Positions 1-8,701 of a stretch of DNA of 64,000 nt are shown piece after piece; position 1 is the stretch's first letter; the number at the start of each line of letters is the position of its first letter. The stretch lies in assembly GCF_034424545.1 (NCBI RefSeq), contig NZ_CP139970.1, forward strand, positions 496,001 through 560,000, given 5' to 3'. The stretch is from Trinickia caryophylli. Lineage in GTDB: Bacteria; Pseudomonadota; Gammaproteobacteria; Burkholderiales; Burkholderiaceae. The position numbers and the translations under genes were made by a program. Below the pieces are notes generated by a model. That model was not told the origin of the DNA. It did not search any database and was given only the letters and a program-made list of their open reading frames with translations.

Positions 1-255
1 GAAGCAACCACACTGGCCGTGCTCGTGTGCGTTGCCGTTCCGCTCAAGCACGCGGCCGGCTATCCCATGGCCGTTTCGGTCATGGGGCCGATACATGGCA
101 TTGCGTTTATTGCGTACATCTGGGCGATCATCGTGACGGCTTCGGCCGGACTCTGGCGCCCGGCGGAGGTCTGGCGCCTCGTATTGTCGGCGCTCGTGCC
201 CTTCGCGGGCTTCGCCAGCACGCAATGGATCGCACGCAAACGGAACTCGCGATGA
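1..255 (+). CDS. DUF3817-type small membrane protein (5' partial)
   Basis: The reading frame is open from base 1, so the start lies outside the window. The visible 84 residues contain about two hydrophobic segments and the central P-L-K-(x)n-G-P-I-H-G pattern seen in the short DUF3817 membrane family (about 100 aa), whose function is unknown. The stop codon overlaps the start of the next gene (ATGA), so the two are probably translated together. The family call is from motif recall, not from a search. Confidence 0.65.
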   Translation, partial: EATTLAVLVCVAVPLKHAAGYPMAVSVMGPIHGIAFIAYIWAIIVTASAGLWRPAEVWRLVLSALVPFAGFASTQWIARKRNSR

Positions 256-653
256 TCTATCTGCTCGTGAAAGTCGTTCACATCTCATCGGTCATGACGT
301 TTGTCGGCGGCCTACTGGCGCTGTCCGTCGGCATTCGCGTGCAAAGCCTCCCATTGCAGCGCGCCCTGGGACGGTGGGATCGGAACGTCACTTCGCCGGC
401 GCTTGGCCTCGTATGGGCGACGGGCATCGCAATGGTCGTGCTCGGCCATTGGTTCGGCGACGTCTGGCTTACGATCAAGTTCCTGCTGGTCACCGCACTC
501 TCCGCTTTGCACGGAATACTTTCGGGAAAGTTGCGGCGCATCGAGCACGACGGTACCGGCGCAGTGCCACCGGCGTGGGCTGGCAAGACCGGGCTGCCGA
601 TCATCGCGGCTATCGCGGCCATCGTCGCGCTGGTCGTTTTCAAACATGTCTGA
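252..653 (+). CDS. CopD/HemJ-like small membrane protein
   Basis: 133 aa with four predicted membrane helices. The N-terminus has an early His (V-V-H-I) and the C-terminal half has the W-L-T-I-K-F-L and L-H-G-x-x-S-G-K-L-R-R pattern that resembles HemJ/CopD membrane proteins. HemJ oxidises protoporphyrinogen IX; CopD-like proteins are linked to copper uptake. The resemblance is partial, so only the superfamily is called. ATG 252 overlaps the stop of the preceding DUF3817 gene by four bases. Confidence 0.55.
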   Translation: MIYLLVKVVHISSVMTFVGGLLALSVGIRVQSLPLQRALGRWDRNVTSPALGLVWATGIAMVVLGHWFGDVWLTIKFLLVTALSALHGILSGKLRRIEHDGTGAVPPAWAGKTGLPIIAAIAAIVALVVFKHV

Positions 654-1010
654 ACCGATATCGATCGAATTCGGACTAATTCGAGCAACGCCTATTCCCG
701 CATAAGAATTGACGGAATTGCCGATCAGAAAATCCTTACATTATCCCTGCCAGTTGACGTAGTACGCACGGCAATATGCATCGGAAGACCGGCGTACCGT
801 GGCACGCCCGGCAACGGCGCTGGCGCGGGAGGGCCACGCATATGCCCGCCATGGAAAAATCGATCCGATGCGCAGCTTTTCTTTCCAAAAACCCTGGGAT
901 ATATTTGCCGACTCTCGCGCTGTGCAGTTTCAACAGCCGATGAACCGTCCTGATGACCCATGTTTCATCGGGGATTCATAAAAACCGATAACAAAATTCC
1001 GCGGATCGAT
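654..1010. other. Intergenic stretch with no gene seen
   Basis: 357 bases between the CopD/HemJ-like gene and the chorismate mutase gene. Short open frames occur on both strands but lack ribosome binding sites and recognisable sequence. It presumably carries the promoter for the downstream secreted protein; I could not pick out a convincing -35/-10 pair. Confidence 0.5.
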
Positions 1011-1586
1011 ATGACTCCATTCAATTTGAAAGCCCTCGCGTGCACCGGCCTCGCCCTGCTCGCCAGCCAGGCGGCCTATGCGCAACATGATGAAGTTCTG
1101 CTGCGTCCGCTCGTCGAAAGCGCGGCTCAGCGGCTCGCCATCGCCCATGATGTCGCGTTGTCGAAATGGGATAGCGGCACGAGCGTGGAAGACCCGGCAC
1201 GCGAAGCAGTGGTGATCTCGAAGGCCGTGGCCGAGGGCGGGCAAAGCGGGCTGCCGGCCGACGACGTCACGCGCTTTTTCAAGGCGCAGATCGAGGCAAA
1301 CAAGGTCGTGCAGTACGGGTTGCTTACCACGTGGCGGCGCATCGGCTATGCCCCGCAGCATGCCCCGATCGACCTCGTGGGCACGATCCGGCCCGAACTC
1401 GACAGCCTGCAGACGAAGCTCATCGCCGAACTCGTCGAGGCCAGGCCCGTGCTCGAGGGTAAGGACTGCGCAACCGAGGTCGCCCACGCGGTCGGCCGCT
1501 ACGCATTCGAGCATCAATATCACTTGAGCAATGTGCCGCTGATCGCGCTCGACCGCGCAATGGCGGGCTTTTGCCGCATCTACTGA
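1011..1586 (+). CDS. Secreted (periplasmic) chorismate mutase, AroQ-gamma type
   Basis: 191 aa. Residues 1-25 form a signal peptide (short polar N-terminus, Leu/Ala core, A-Y-A-Q cleavage site), which decides ATG 1011 over the upstream in-frame ATG at 960. The mature part is all-helical with R-L-x-I-A near the N-terminus, V-A-x-x-K-W, D-P-x-R-E and F-F-x-x-Q-I-E-A-x-K-x-V-Q, the pattern of secreted AroQ-gamma mutases that convert chorismate to prephenate outside the cytoplasm. Such enzymes occur in several pathogens and plant-associated bacteria, often without a known physiological role. It stands alone, with no other aromatic-pathway gene nearby. Confidence 0.85.
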   Translation: MTPFNLKALACTGLALLASQAAYAQHDEVLLRPLVESAAQRLAIAHDVALSKWDSGTSVEDPAREAVVISKAVAEGGQSGLPADDVTRFFKAQIEANKVVQYGLLTTWRRIGYAPQHAPIDLVGTIRPELDSLQTKLIAELVEARPVLEGKDCATEVAHAVGRYAFEHQYHLSNVPLIALDRAMAGFCRIY

Positions 1587-1640
1587 TGCATCTGGCCGCG
1601 CGACGCGCCCCTCGTCGGGCGCTCGGCGGCCAGAACCTCG

Positions 1641-1677
1641 GCGGCCCGTGCTCAGCGGCCCGTGCTCAGCGGCCCGT
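1641..1677. repeat. 14-bp tandem duplication at the 3' end of the Tai2-like gene
   Basis: The unit GCGGCCCGTGCTCA occurs at 1641-1654 and 1655-1668, followed by a 9-base partial copy to 1677. The second copy contains the stop codon of the minus-strand gene ending at 1666, so the duplication extends its 3' flank without changing the protein. Confidence 0.8.
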
Positions 1678-2007
1678 ACAATAAGCGGCGAACGGCTTGC
1701 TCGTGACCTCGCAGGCCTTCGCGCCTTCGGCATGAATCGTCACGACCTGGCTCGTGCCCTCGTACCGGCAAACGAGGTACGGGTCCACGTCGGTCAGATC
1801 CCAGCGATCGGCGGTCTTGCCCGATATGGGGATCAGATCCACCTGCTTTTCCGGCGGGCCGTCGAATAGCGAAGCGTTGTCGAGCGCGTGTTCGTGCCCT
1901 GCCACCTTCAGCGAAGACGGACACTCGAACTTGTGCTTCGGGGCGGCACATGCCGCGGTGGCGAGCACGGCCCCGGCCAGGGCGGCCAGAACTTTACTGG
2001 ACCACAT
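1666..2007 (-). CDS. STY0301-family periplasmic protein, Tai2-like immunity candidate
   Basis: 113 aa with an N-terminal signal peptide ending in a C-A-A motif near residue 22 and further cysteines that could form disulfides in the periplasm. It matches the STY0301-type proteins found beside BPSL0067/Tae2 amidases, which I recall as cognate immunity proteins (Tai2) binding the amidase in the periplasm. ATG 2007 is chosen because GGAAG lies 9 bases upstream; an in-frame ATG at 2022 is possible. The start overlaps the end of the amidase gene by 14 bases, fitting coupled translation of a toxin-immunity pair. Confidence 0.7.
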   Translation of the reverse strand: MWSSKVLAALAGAVLATAACAAPKHKFECPSSLKVAGHEHALDNASLFDGPPEKQVDLIPISGKTADRWDLTDVDPYLVCRYEGTSQVVTIHAEGAKACEVTSKPFAAYCTGR

Positions 2008-2380
2008 GGTATTGGCTTCCATCGTCGACCGCGGAACCTTTGCCATCGCGAAAACGAATCGTCCGCTGATGCGGCGGCTGTTTCGTGCGCCCGTTCCATT
2101 GATCGAGCACGACAATGCCATCCGACGTCTGATATAGATAAACGGCCGCGTGACTCGTGCCATTCGTATGGTTTCCGTAATGACCGCTTTCGTCGAACGT
2201 CGCGATGATCGTACCGCGGGCCAGGCCGGCACCGCCCTTGACTTCGTCGCCGCGGCGCCATGCCGCGGTGGACGGGATAGTGACAACGGCATGCACGAAC
2301 GTCACGCATTGGCCATTGCCGACGAGTCGCCCTGCGGTAACGAGATCGTTGGCCTTTTTTAAATCGGCAACGTACGGCAT
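1994..2380 (-). CDS. BPSL0067/Tae2-like T6SS peptidoglycan amidase effector
   Basis: 128 aa without a signal peptide. It shows an NlpC/P60-like papain fold layout: catalytic Cys25 in G-N-G-Q-C-V-T-F-V-H, His77 in G-T-S-H-A-A-V-Y-L, and a downstream D-Q-W-N. The BPSL0067 family corresponds, as I recall, to Tae2 (B. thailandensis BTH_I0068), delivered by type VI secretion to cleave peptide cross-links in a rival's cell wall. The start has a near-perfect AAGGAGGAG site. The immunity-like gene follows with overlap. No T6SS structural genes are in the window, so this is an orphan pair. Confidence 0.75.
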   Translation of the reverse strand: MPYVADLKKANDLVTAGRLVGNGQCVTFVHAVVTIPSTAAWRRGDEVKGGAGLARGTIIATFDESGHYGNHTNGTSHAAVYLYQTSDGIVVLDQWNGRTKQPPHQRTIRFRDGKGSAVDDGSQYHVVQ

Positions 2381-2488
2381 CGACTCCTCCTTGTTTCCAG
2401 CCGATTGCTTTTTGAAATTAACGTGCGCCGTATCGTATCAGCAATCGAATGACGATTGCGAGGCGGCGCGACGACACGACGAGGCCAT

Positions 2489-2907
2489 TTAGAAGCCGGG
2501 GGAATGGACGTACCGGTCTTCTCTTGCATCGCCCATGCACCGCGAAACGCAGGGCACGATCGAATCGTTGCTCAGTTTTTCGCACTGCTCAGAAAGGTAT
2601 CGCGGTGATCCGGAACGCCGGCGATGACGGTACTCCGGCAAGCGTCGCACAGGCCTGCCTCGCAAGAGGTCGCGACGGCAATCGCCTCGAGCGCGCTCAT
2701 GAATCCTGCCCGTCCGCAAAAGCCCGGGTCGCTGCATAGCGAGTGTTTGCGCGAGAGTCCATCGCGCAGGTGAACATCGATATGCGCACCTGCCTCGCGC
2801 GCCGGCAGCGACGCCCCCGCCACCTCGCTTGCGAGCCGCAGCGAGACGACGGCGGATGCGGTGCGCTCGCGTGCGACCACGCGGGCCGCGACGAAATCGT
2901 CTTTCAT
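2489..2907 (-). pseudogene. Remnant of a VanB/phthalate-dioxygenase-reductase-type oxidoreductase
   Basis: Residues 1-62 of the frame starting at 2907 match the N-terminus of PDR/VanB reductases (E-A-G-A-H-I-D-V-H-L, then S-L-C-S-D-P). The frame then jumps directly to the C-terminal G-F-M-S-A-L and the plant-type 2Fe-2S motif S-C-E-A-G-L-C-D-A-C with P-D-H-R-D-T-F-L-S. The FMN/NAD-binding centre, roughly 180 residues, is missing. After the stop at 2572 the expected C-terminus (V-P-C-V-S-R) continues in another frame to about 2489. It is therefore a deleted and frameshifted relic, and no partner oxygenase is nearby. Confidence 0.8.
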
Positions 2908-2930
2908 TCTTTACGATCCGATTCGCGCGG

Positions 2931-4313
2931 TCAAAGAAAGCCGATCACGCGCCACCACAGCGCATTCACCGGCAACACGAAGAGCACGCCCAGCAAGGCG
3001 GTCCAAAGGCAATACCTGATTGCGGATGCGCGGTCCAGCCCTGCCATCTCGTTGCCGAACACGATCGGCGGAGACTGATAGGGAACGAACGTCGTGGCGT
3101 AGCCCATCACCTGCGAAAGCAACCCGGCTTTCAACTGCGCACCGTGTCCCAATACGCGCGATGCGAATGGAACGAAGATAGCGGGCTCGGCATTGGACGT
3201 GACGACGAAGCACAGCAAAATGGACGTCGCGCTCAATCCCAGATAGCCAACGAACGGGTTGTCCCGCAGCGACTCCAGCTCCGATGCGCCTGGAATACGA
3301 ACGTCCAGGTGATTGACGAGCGCAGTGATGCCGATGATCGCGGCGATGAACCACAGCAAGTCCAGCTTCAGCGTGGCGGTAAAGCGCGCGAGGAGGCCCC
3401 TCGGCGAAGTCAGAAAATAGACGAGTGCGAAACCAAGCCCGACCCATCCGGGTGCAACGTGGTGAATCGAATCGGCGAACCACAGCGACAACGTGAGGCC
3501 AAGCAGCAGCATGACGTGAAGCTCCCGCTTCGATAACGGCTTTCGCATCTCCGCCTCACTCGCTGCGCCCACCGAATCGGCGAAGATCCGGTGAGAGACG
3601 AACACGAGTATCGCGCCGCGCACGATCGCGCCTGCCGGCAGGAAATACAGCAGATACTCGGAGAAGCTGAGGCGAATGCCATGTGACTGCTCGAGCACCC
3701 CGGCCATGATCACGTTGGGCAGATTGGCCGGCAACACGGCTGCCGCAAGCTCGTACGAGCCGACGATCACCAGCAGCAAAATGCCTCGCCGCCCGTTAGC
3801 CGACTGAGCCAGACGCACGGCGTCGCAGTAGCCGGCCGCGATCGGCACGAGGATAGCCACGCGCCCGAACGTCGACGGCATCACGAGCGACAGCAGAAAA
3901 CTCAGCGCGGCGAAAGCAAGCAAGGCGCGCAGATACGAACTGCCGATGCACCGCGCGAGCAAGCTGCCGACGCGCGCGCTGAGACCGCTATCCTTGAGCG
4001 CAAACCCGATAACGGCACCGCTGAAAACGAGCCAAAACGCGCTCGACGCAAAACCGGAGAAGATCTCCGCCGCGGGCACGGACGTTATCGTGGCGGCCAG
4101 AAAAAAAAACAGCAGCGATACCAGCGCGCCTTCGATCAGCGACGTTGCCCACAGCGTGATGCAGACGAAGACGATCGCGACAATGCGCGCATCGTGCGGG
4201 GATAGCGCCCCGCGAAAGCTCAGCGCCGCGATCGCCGCGAGCCCTGCCGCGAGCAGGGCCACGATCGAGGCGTTTCGCTTGGGGAGACATCCGTACGTCG
4301 CGCTCAAGTCCAT
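2931..4313 (-). CDS. SLC13/DASS-family anion (dicarboxylate-type) transporter
   Basis: 460 aa with about 11-12 hydrophobic segments. The region L-V-M-P-S-T-F-G-R-V-A-I and the C-terminal Y-Q-S-P-P-I-V-F-G fit the conserved membrane motifs of divalent anion:sodium/proton symporters. Substrates in the family include C4-dicarboxylates, citrate, sulfate and other organic anions; the substrate here cannot be read. ATG 4313 is preferred because the longer open frame upstream encodes an Arg-rich stretch unlike a membrane N-terminus. It is transcribed divergently from the XRE regulator at 4725, a likely controller. Confidence 0.8.
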   Translation of the reverse strand: MDLSATYGCLPKRNASIVALLAAGLAAIAALSFRGALSPHDARIVAIVFVCITLWATSLIEGALVSLLFFFLAATITSVPAAEIFSGFASSAFWLVFSGAVIGFALKDSGLSARVGSLLARCIGSSYLRALLAFAALSFLLSLVMPSTFGRVAILVPIAAGYCDAVRLAQSANGRRGILLLVIVGSYELAAAVLPANLPNVIMAGVLEQSHGIRLSFSEYLLYFLPAGAIVRGAILVFVSHRIFADSVGAASEAEMRKPLSKRELHVMLLLGLTLSLWFADSIHHVAPGWVGLGFALVYFLTSPRGLLARFTATLKLDLLWFIAAIIGITALVNHLDVRIPGASELESLRDNPFVGYLGLSATSILLCFVVTSNAEPAIFVPFASRVLGHGAQLKAGLLSQVMGYATTFVPYQSPPIVFGNEMAGLDRASAIRYCLWTALLGVLFVLPVNALWWRVIGFL

Positions 4314-4724
4314 TGCGGAATCCGTCTGTTCAACCGCGCATGACCGGCGAGGTGGCCGGAATTCATCGTTCTTCTCCTGCGGCCGAGCGGGCCGGCAACC
4401 CCGTTTTCGTATGAAGCGCGCAGATGCCACTCGCACACTCCCTCTCTCCGGTAACAGAGCAGGCACCCATCATCCGTCTATTTATATAGACAACATGGGG
4501 CGCCGCCGACATCGATCGCGATGCCGGCATGTGCGCCCGCGCGTTCTTGGCTTGTTGTCCGTCGCGGGCCGAGTTCTCTCAGGTTCTACCGTTTGCGCCA
4601 CGATACACGATACAAAAAAATAGACAAGAATTTCTTTATACGTCCGAGATCCCTCGAACGAGACCTCGACGGAGAGACGTTAGCAGCGCGGAGTATACTT
4701 ATCTAAACAACGGAGGTTGCGAGC
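4314..4724. promoter_or_regulatory. Divergent control region with a 16-bp palindrome
   Basis: 411 bases between the DASS transporter and the XRE regulator, visibly AT-richer than its flanks. GTCTATTTATATAGAC at 4476-4491 is a perfect inverted repeat, and its half TAGACAA (4487-4493) recurs at 4621-4627. These are candidate operators for the adjacent XRE protein. A ribosome binding site (GGAGG) lies at 4712-4716 before the GTG start at 4725. No coding region is supported here. Confidence 0.55.
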
Positions 4725-5639
4725 GTGACGAAACCCACCACGCGGAAAAAGCGGCCTCGCGGCGCGCGCTTCGATTTCGAAAGCATCGGCGAGCGGCTGC
4801 GGGCTTACCGGATGGCTGCGCAACTGCGCAGCGAGGAGGTGGCGGAGAAGCTGAATATCTCGCGCGCCGCCGTCTACAAACTCGAACGCGGCGAGATCGT
4901 CAAGATCGACACCCTCGAGCGCCTGGCCGCGTTATTCGGCGTATCGCTCGCGAATCTGCTGGGCGTGGAGGTCGAATATCACGATTCGGCGGTGAGCTAC
5001 TTCGAACGAATGCGGCAACTCGAAAGCCGCTCGGCGCGCATCGTCGCCCATTTCGATCCGTTCTCGTTCCTGCTCACATCCGACGACTACGAAGGCTGGC
5101 TCAGAAAGATGCTCGAGGAGAGCGTTCCCCCGTCCGTCGACGATGCGCCCTGGCAGCAGACGCTCGAGCGCGTGATGACGATTCTGGCGGAGCGCAAGAC
5201 CGCGTTCAGAACGGCCCGGCCCAATGTCACGAGCCTTATCGGCTTGCGTCAGATCGAGCAGTTCCTGCACCACGGGCTCGTCGGCCGGCTCGGCCTGCCG
5301 TCTGGCATTCAGCTCGAACGCAAATTGGCGGCCCGCCGCGAGGTGGCACAGATCGCCGAGATGCTCGAACGAGATCGGGAAGGCATCCGAATCGGTATCG
5401 TCAACGACAACATGCCGAGCGAGACCTTCCAGATTTTTGAAGGCGACGAGGAAACGTACGTCGCGGCCTCGCCTTTTCGGCTCGGCGAGTTGCCCAACAT
5501 CCGCACCGGCATTGCCACGATCACGACGGCGCCCGACGCGCTCAGCATGTATCGCAAGATGATCGATCGCCTGTGGGCCGATGCGGCCAAAGGGCGGCAA
5601 GGCGCTGCGCTCCTGCGGGAGCTGCTGGATAAGGTCTGA
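4725..5639 (+). CDS. XRE-type transcriptional regulator with long C-terminal domain
   Basis: 304 aa. Residues 20-80 form a Cro/CI helix-turn-helix (L-R-A-Y-R, then E-V-A-E-K-L-N-I-S-R-A-A-V-Y-K-L-E-R-G). The remaining 220 residues are an undefined, probably ligand-sensing or dimerisation region. The GTG start follows GGAGG at good spacing; no ATG precedes the HTH. The first 14 residues are Lys/Arg-rich. It probably controls itself and the divergent DASS transporter, and lies beside the mmsA operon on the other side. Confidence 0.8.
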   Translation: MTKPTTRKKRPRGARFDFESIGERLRAYRMAAQLRSEEVAEKLNISRAAVYKLERGEIVKIDTLERLAALFGVSLANLLGVEVEYHDSAVSYFERMRQLESRSARIVAHFDPFSFLLTSDDYEGWLRKMLEESVPPSVDDAPWQQTLERVMTILAERKTAFRTARPNVTSLIGLRQIEQFLHHGLVGRLGLPSGIQLERKLAARREVAQIAEMLERDREGIRIGIVNDNMPSETFQIFEGDEETYVAASPFRLGELPNIRTGIATITTAPDALSMYRKMIDRLWADAAKGRQGAALLRELLDKV

Positions 5640-5686
5640 GCGAGCCCGGAGAATACGTTCGCCGGGCCGTCATGCCGCCGTATCGC

Positions 5687-7210
5687 TTATTTCGCGACCG
5701 GCATCGTGAATTCGGCGCCCTTCGCGATACTGTCCGGCCAGCGCTGCATGATGCTCTTGTATCGCGTATAAAAGCGCACGCCCTCCTCGCCATACGCGTG
5801 ATGATCGCCGAAGAGCGAGCGCTTCCAGCCACCGAAGGAATGCCACGCCATCGGCACGGGAATCGGCACGTTGATGCCGACCATGCCCACCTCGATTTGC
5901 CGGCCGAACGCGCGGGCGACGCCGCCATCGGTCGTGTAAAGCGAAACGCCGTTGGCGAACTCGTGCGCGTTGATCAGTTCGACCGCGCTGGCGAAGTCGG
6001 GCACGCGGATCACAGCCAGCACCGGCCCGAATATCTCCTCCTTGTAGATCTTCATATCGGTACGCACATCGTCGAACAGCGTGCCGCCTATGAAGAATCC
6101 GTCATCGTCGTACACGCGGTGCGCGCGGCCGTCGACGACGAGCTTCGCTCCCTCCTCCACGCCCGAAGCGATATAGGCGGATACCTTCGCTTTGTGCTCG
6201 GCCGTGACAAGCGGGCCCATTTCCGCGTCGGGGTTTTCGCCATTCTTGATGACAAGCGACTTGATGCGCGGGATCAGTTTCTCGATGAGCTTGTCGCCCG
6301 TGTTGCCGACGGCCACGGCAACCGATATGGCCATACAGCGTTCGCCGGCCGAGCCGTAGGCGGCGCCGATGAGCGCGTCGACGGCCTGATCGATGTCGGC
6401 ATCCGGCATGACGACGAGATGATTTTTCGCGCCGCCCAGCGCCTGCACGCGCTTGCCGCGTTTCGAAGCTTCCGTGTGGATGTATTCGGCGATCGGCGTG
6501 GAGCCGACGAACGAGATCGCCGCGACGTCCGGATGCTCGATGAGCGCGTCGACAGCCACCTTGTCGCCGTTGACGACGTTGAATACGCCGTCGGGCAGGC
6601 CGGCTTCCTTCAGCAGCTCGGCGAGGCACAACGAGGCCGACGGGTCGCGCTCGGAGGGCTTCAGCACGAACGTGTTGCCGCAGGCCAGCGCGACGGGGAA
6701 CATCCACATCGGCACCATCACCGGGAAGTTGAACGGCGTGATGCCGGCAACGACGCCAAGCGGCTGGCGCAGATTCCAGTTATCGATGCCGCCGCCGATC
6801 TGATCGGTGAAGTCGGTCTTGAGCAGGTTCGGGATGCCGCAGGCGAACTCGACCACTTCGATGCCACGAACGACTTCGCCCTGCGCGTCGGTGAATACCT
6901 TGCCGTGCTCGCGCGTGATCATGAGTGCCAGTTCGTCGTGATGCTGATTCAGCAGCTCCTTGAACTTGAAGAGTATGCGTGCGCGCTTGAGCGGCGCCGT
7001 TTCGCTCCATGCCGGAAAGGCTGCCTTGGCGGCTTGCACCGCGCGCTCGACCTCGTCGACCGAGGCCAGTGCGACCGAACCCGCCACCTGCCCCGTCGCC
7101 GGATTGAAGATGTCCTTGAAGCGATCGTTCGCCGGTGCGACGATTTGGCCGCCGATGAAATGACCGATCTGCTTGATAGCGAGGTTGCTGTTTTCGTTTG
7201 CTACGTTCAT
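5687..7210 (-). CDS. mmsA: Methylmalonate/malonate-semialdehyde dehydrogenase (CoA-acylating)
   Basis: 507 aa, typical length. It belongs to the aldehyde dehydrogenase superfamily with MMSDH hallmarks: [16 protein letters not shown] near residue 160, L-G-G-A-K-N-H in place of the usual E-L-G-G-K, and catalytic Cys in G-E-R-C-M-A. The enzyme converts methylmalonate or malonate semialdehyde with CoA and NAD+ to propionyl- or acetyl-CoA plus CO2. It lies 48 bases downstream of an omega-aminotransferase in the same direction, which supports beta-alanine (or beta-aminoisobutyrate) degradation rather than valine catabolism here. Confidence 0.93.
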   Translation of the reverse strand: MNVANENSNLAIKQIGHFIGGQIVAPANDRFKDIFNPATGQVAGSVALASVDEVERAVQAAKAAFPAWSETAPLKRARILFKFKELLNQHHDELALMITREHGKVFTDAQGEVVRGIEVVEFACGIPNLLKTDFTDQIGGGIDNWNLRQPLGVVAGITPFNFPVMVPMWMFPVALACGNTFVLKPSERDPSASLCLAELLKEAGLPDGVFNVVNGDKVAVDALIEHPDVAAISFVGSTPIAEYIHTEASKRGKRVQALGGAKNHLVVMPDADIDQAVDALIGAAYGSAGERCMAISVAVAVGNTGDKLIEKLIPRIKSLVIKNGENPDAEMGPLVTAEHKAKVSAYIASGVEEGAKLVVDGRAHRVYDDDGFFIGGTLFDDVRTDMKIYKEEIFGPVLAVIRVPDFASAVELINAHEFANGVSLYTTDGGVARAFGRQIEVGMVGINVPIPVPMAWHSFGGWKRSLFGDHHAYGEEGVRFYTRYKSIMQRWPDSIAKGAEFTMPVAK

Positions 7211-7258
7211 TGGGATACTCCGAATGCTTGTGTGTCCCGTCGGGACGGTCCATTCAAT

Positions 7259-8587
7259 TCAGGCAACGTGACGCAGCGCGTCCCTCACCGTCGAGAAGAT
7301 CTGTGCGATCTGCTGCTCGTCGACGATGAGCGGCGGCGAGAAAGCCAGGATGTCGCCGGTATAGCGCACGAGCACGCCCGCCTCGAAACATTTGAGGAAC
7401 ACCTCGTAGGCACGCGCGCCGGTTGCACCGGCGCGGGACTCCAGCTCGACGCCGGCCACGAGCCCCAGATTGCGGATGTCTTTTACGTGCGGGGCGCCGT
7501 GCAACTCGTGCACGGCGTCTTCGAATGCACCCGCGAGTTCGCTTGCGCGCTCGAAAAGTCGATCGCGCTTGTAAATGCCGAGCGTGGCGATGGCCGCCGC
7601 CGCCGCCGCGGGATGCGCCGTATAGGTATAGCCGTGAAAGAACTCGATCGCGTTCTCGGCGCCAGCGCCGATCACCGTATCGTGCACGACGCGGCTCGCG
7701 GCAACGGCCCCCATCGGCACGGCCGCGTTATTGATGGCCTTGGCCATCGTGAGGAGGTCCGGCGTGACGCCGAAGTATTCGCTGGCCGTCGGTGCGCCAA
7801 GGCGCCCGAATCCGGTAATCACTTCGTCGAAGATCAACAGAATGCCGTGCTTCGTGCACAGTTCGCGCAGCCGCTGGAGATAGCCCTTCGGCGGCACGAT
7901 TACGCCCGTGGAACCCGCGAGCGGCTCGACGATGACAGCCGCGATGGTCGATGCGTCGTGCAACGCGACGAGCCGCTCGAGTTCGTCGGCGAGATGCGCG
8001 CCCCAGGTCGGCTGCCCGCGGGTAAAGGCGGCCTCGGCCACGTTCAGCGTATGAGGCAGGTGGTCCACGTGGGGCATCAGATTGCCGGAGAAGGTCTTGC
8101 GGTTCGCGAGGATACCGCCGACAGAGATGCCGCCGAAGCCCACGCCGTGATAGCCGCGCTCGCGCCCGATGAAGCGCGTACGCTGACCCTCGCCGCGGGC
8201 ACGGTGATAAGCGAGCGCCATCTTCAATGCGGTGTCGACCGACTCGGAGCCCGAGTTCGTGAAAAAGATGCGATCGAGCCCCGCCGGCATGAATTCGGCC
8301 ACCTTGCTGGCCGCTTCGAACGCGAGCGGGTGTCCCATCTGGAACGTGGGCGCGTAGTCCATCGTTTCGAGCTGCTCGGCCACCGCCTTCGCGATCTCCG
8401 AACGGCCGTGACCAGCATTGACGCACCAAAGCCCGGCCGTGGCATCCAGCACGGTCCGGTCATCGACCGTCGTGTAATACATGCCCTTCGCAGACTTGAA
8501 GAGCCGCGGTGCCGCCTTGAATTGCCGATTCGCCGTGAACGGCATCCAGAAGTTGGAAAGGTCGAGGCTGCTTTGCGTGTTGCTCAT
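7259..8587 (-). CDS. Class III omega-amino acid:pyruvate aminotransferase (beta-alanine type)
   Basis: 442 aa, PLP-dependent class III fold. Visible are W-M-P-F-T at the N-terminus, the phosphate-binding N-S-G-S-E-S-V, I-F-D-E-V-I-T-G-F-G-R-L-G, and the PLP lysine in M-A-K-A-I-N-N. The W-M-P-F-T-A-N-R start and overall layout match beta-alanine:pyruvate transaminases, which produce malonate semialdehyde, the substrate of the MmsA that follows. It is the first gene of a two-gene operon, divergent from a MocR regulator 114 bases away. Confidence 0.88.
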   Translation of the reverse strand: MSNTQSSLDLSNFWMPFTANRQFKAAPRLFKSAKGMYYTTVDDRTVLDATAGLWCVNAGHGRSEIAKAVAEQLETMDYAPTFQMGHPLAFEAASKVAEFMPAGLDRIFFTNSGSESVDTALKMALAYHRARGEGQRTRFIGRERGYHGVGFGGISVGGILANRKTFSGNLMPHVDHLPHTLNVAEAAFTRGQPTWGAHLADELERLVALHDASTIAAVIVEPLAGSTGVIVPPKGYLQRLRELCTKHGILLIFDEVITGFGRLGAPTASEYFGVTPDLLTMAKAINNAAVPMGAVAASRVVHDTVIGAGAENAIEFFHGYTYTAHPAAAAAAIATLGIYKRDRLFERASELAGAFEDAVHELHGAPHVKDIRNLGLVAGVELESRAGATGARAYEVFLKCFEAGVLVRYTGDILAFSPPLIVDEQQIAQIFSTVRDALRHVA

Positions 8588-8701
8588 GACGTGGCTCCTT
8601 GAATATGGAGCCGACTCTATCGGCTTCGGGCGCTACAATCACTGGACAGAAAAAAGCTCCCCGTCAAACCGTGCTGACTTTCTCCTTCCAACTGTGTTGA
8701 A

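Noticed and set aside
5672..8602. 976-aa plus-strand open frame
   Set aside because: It is the antisense shadow of mmsA and the omega-aminotransferase; long antisense frames are common in high-GC DNA.
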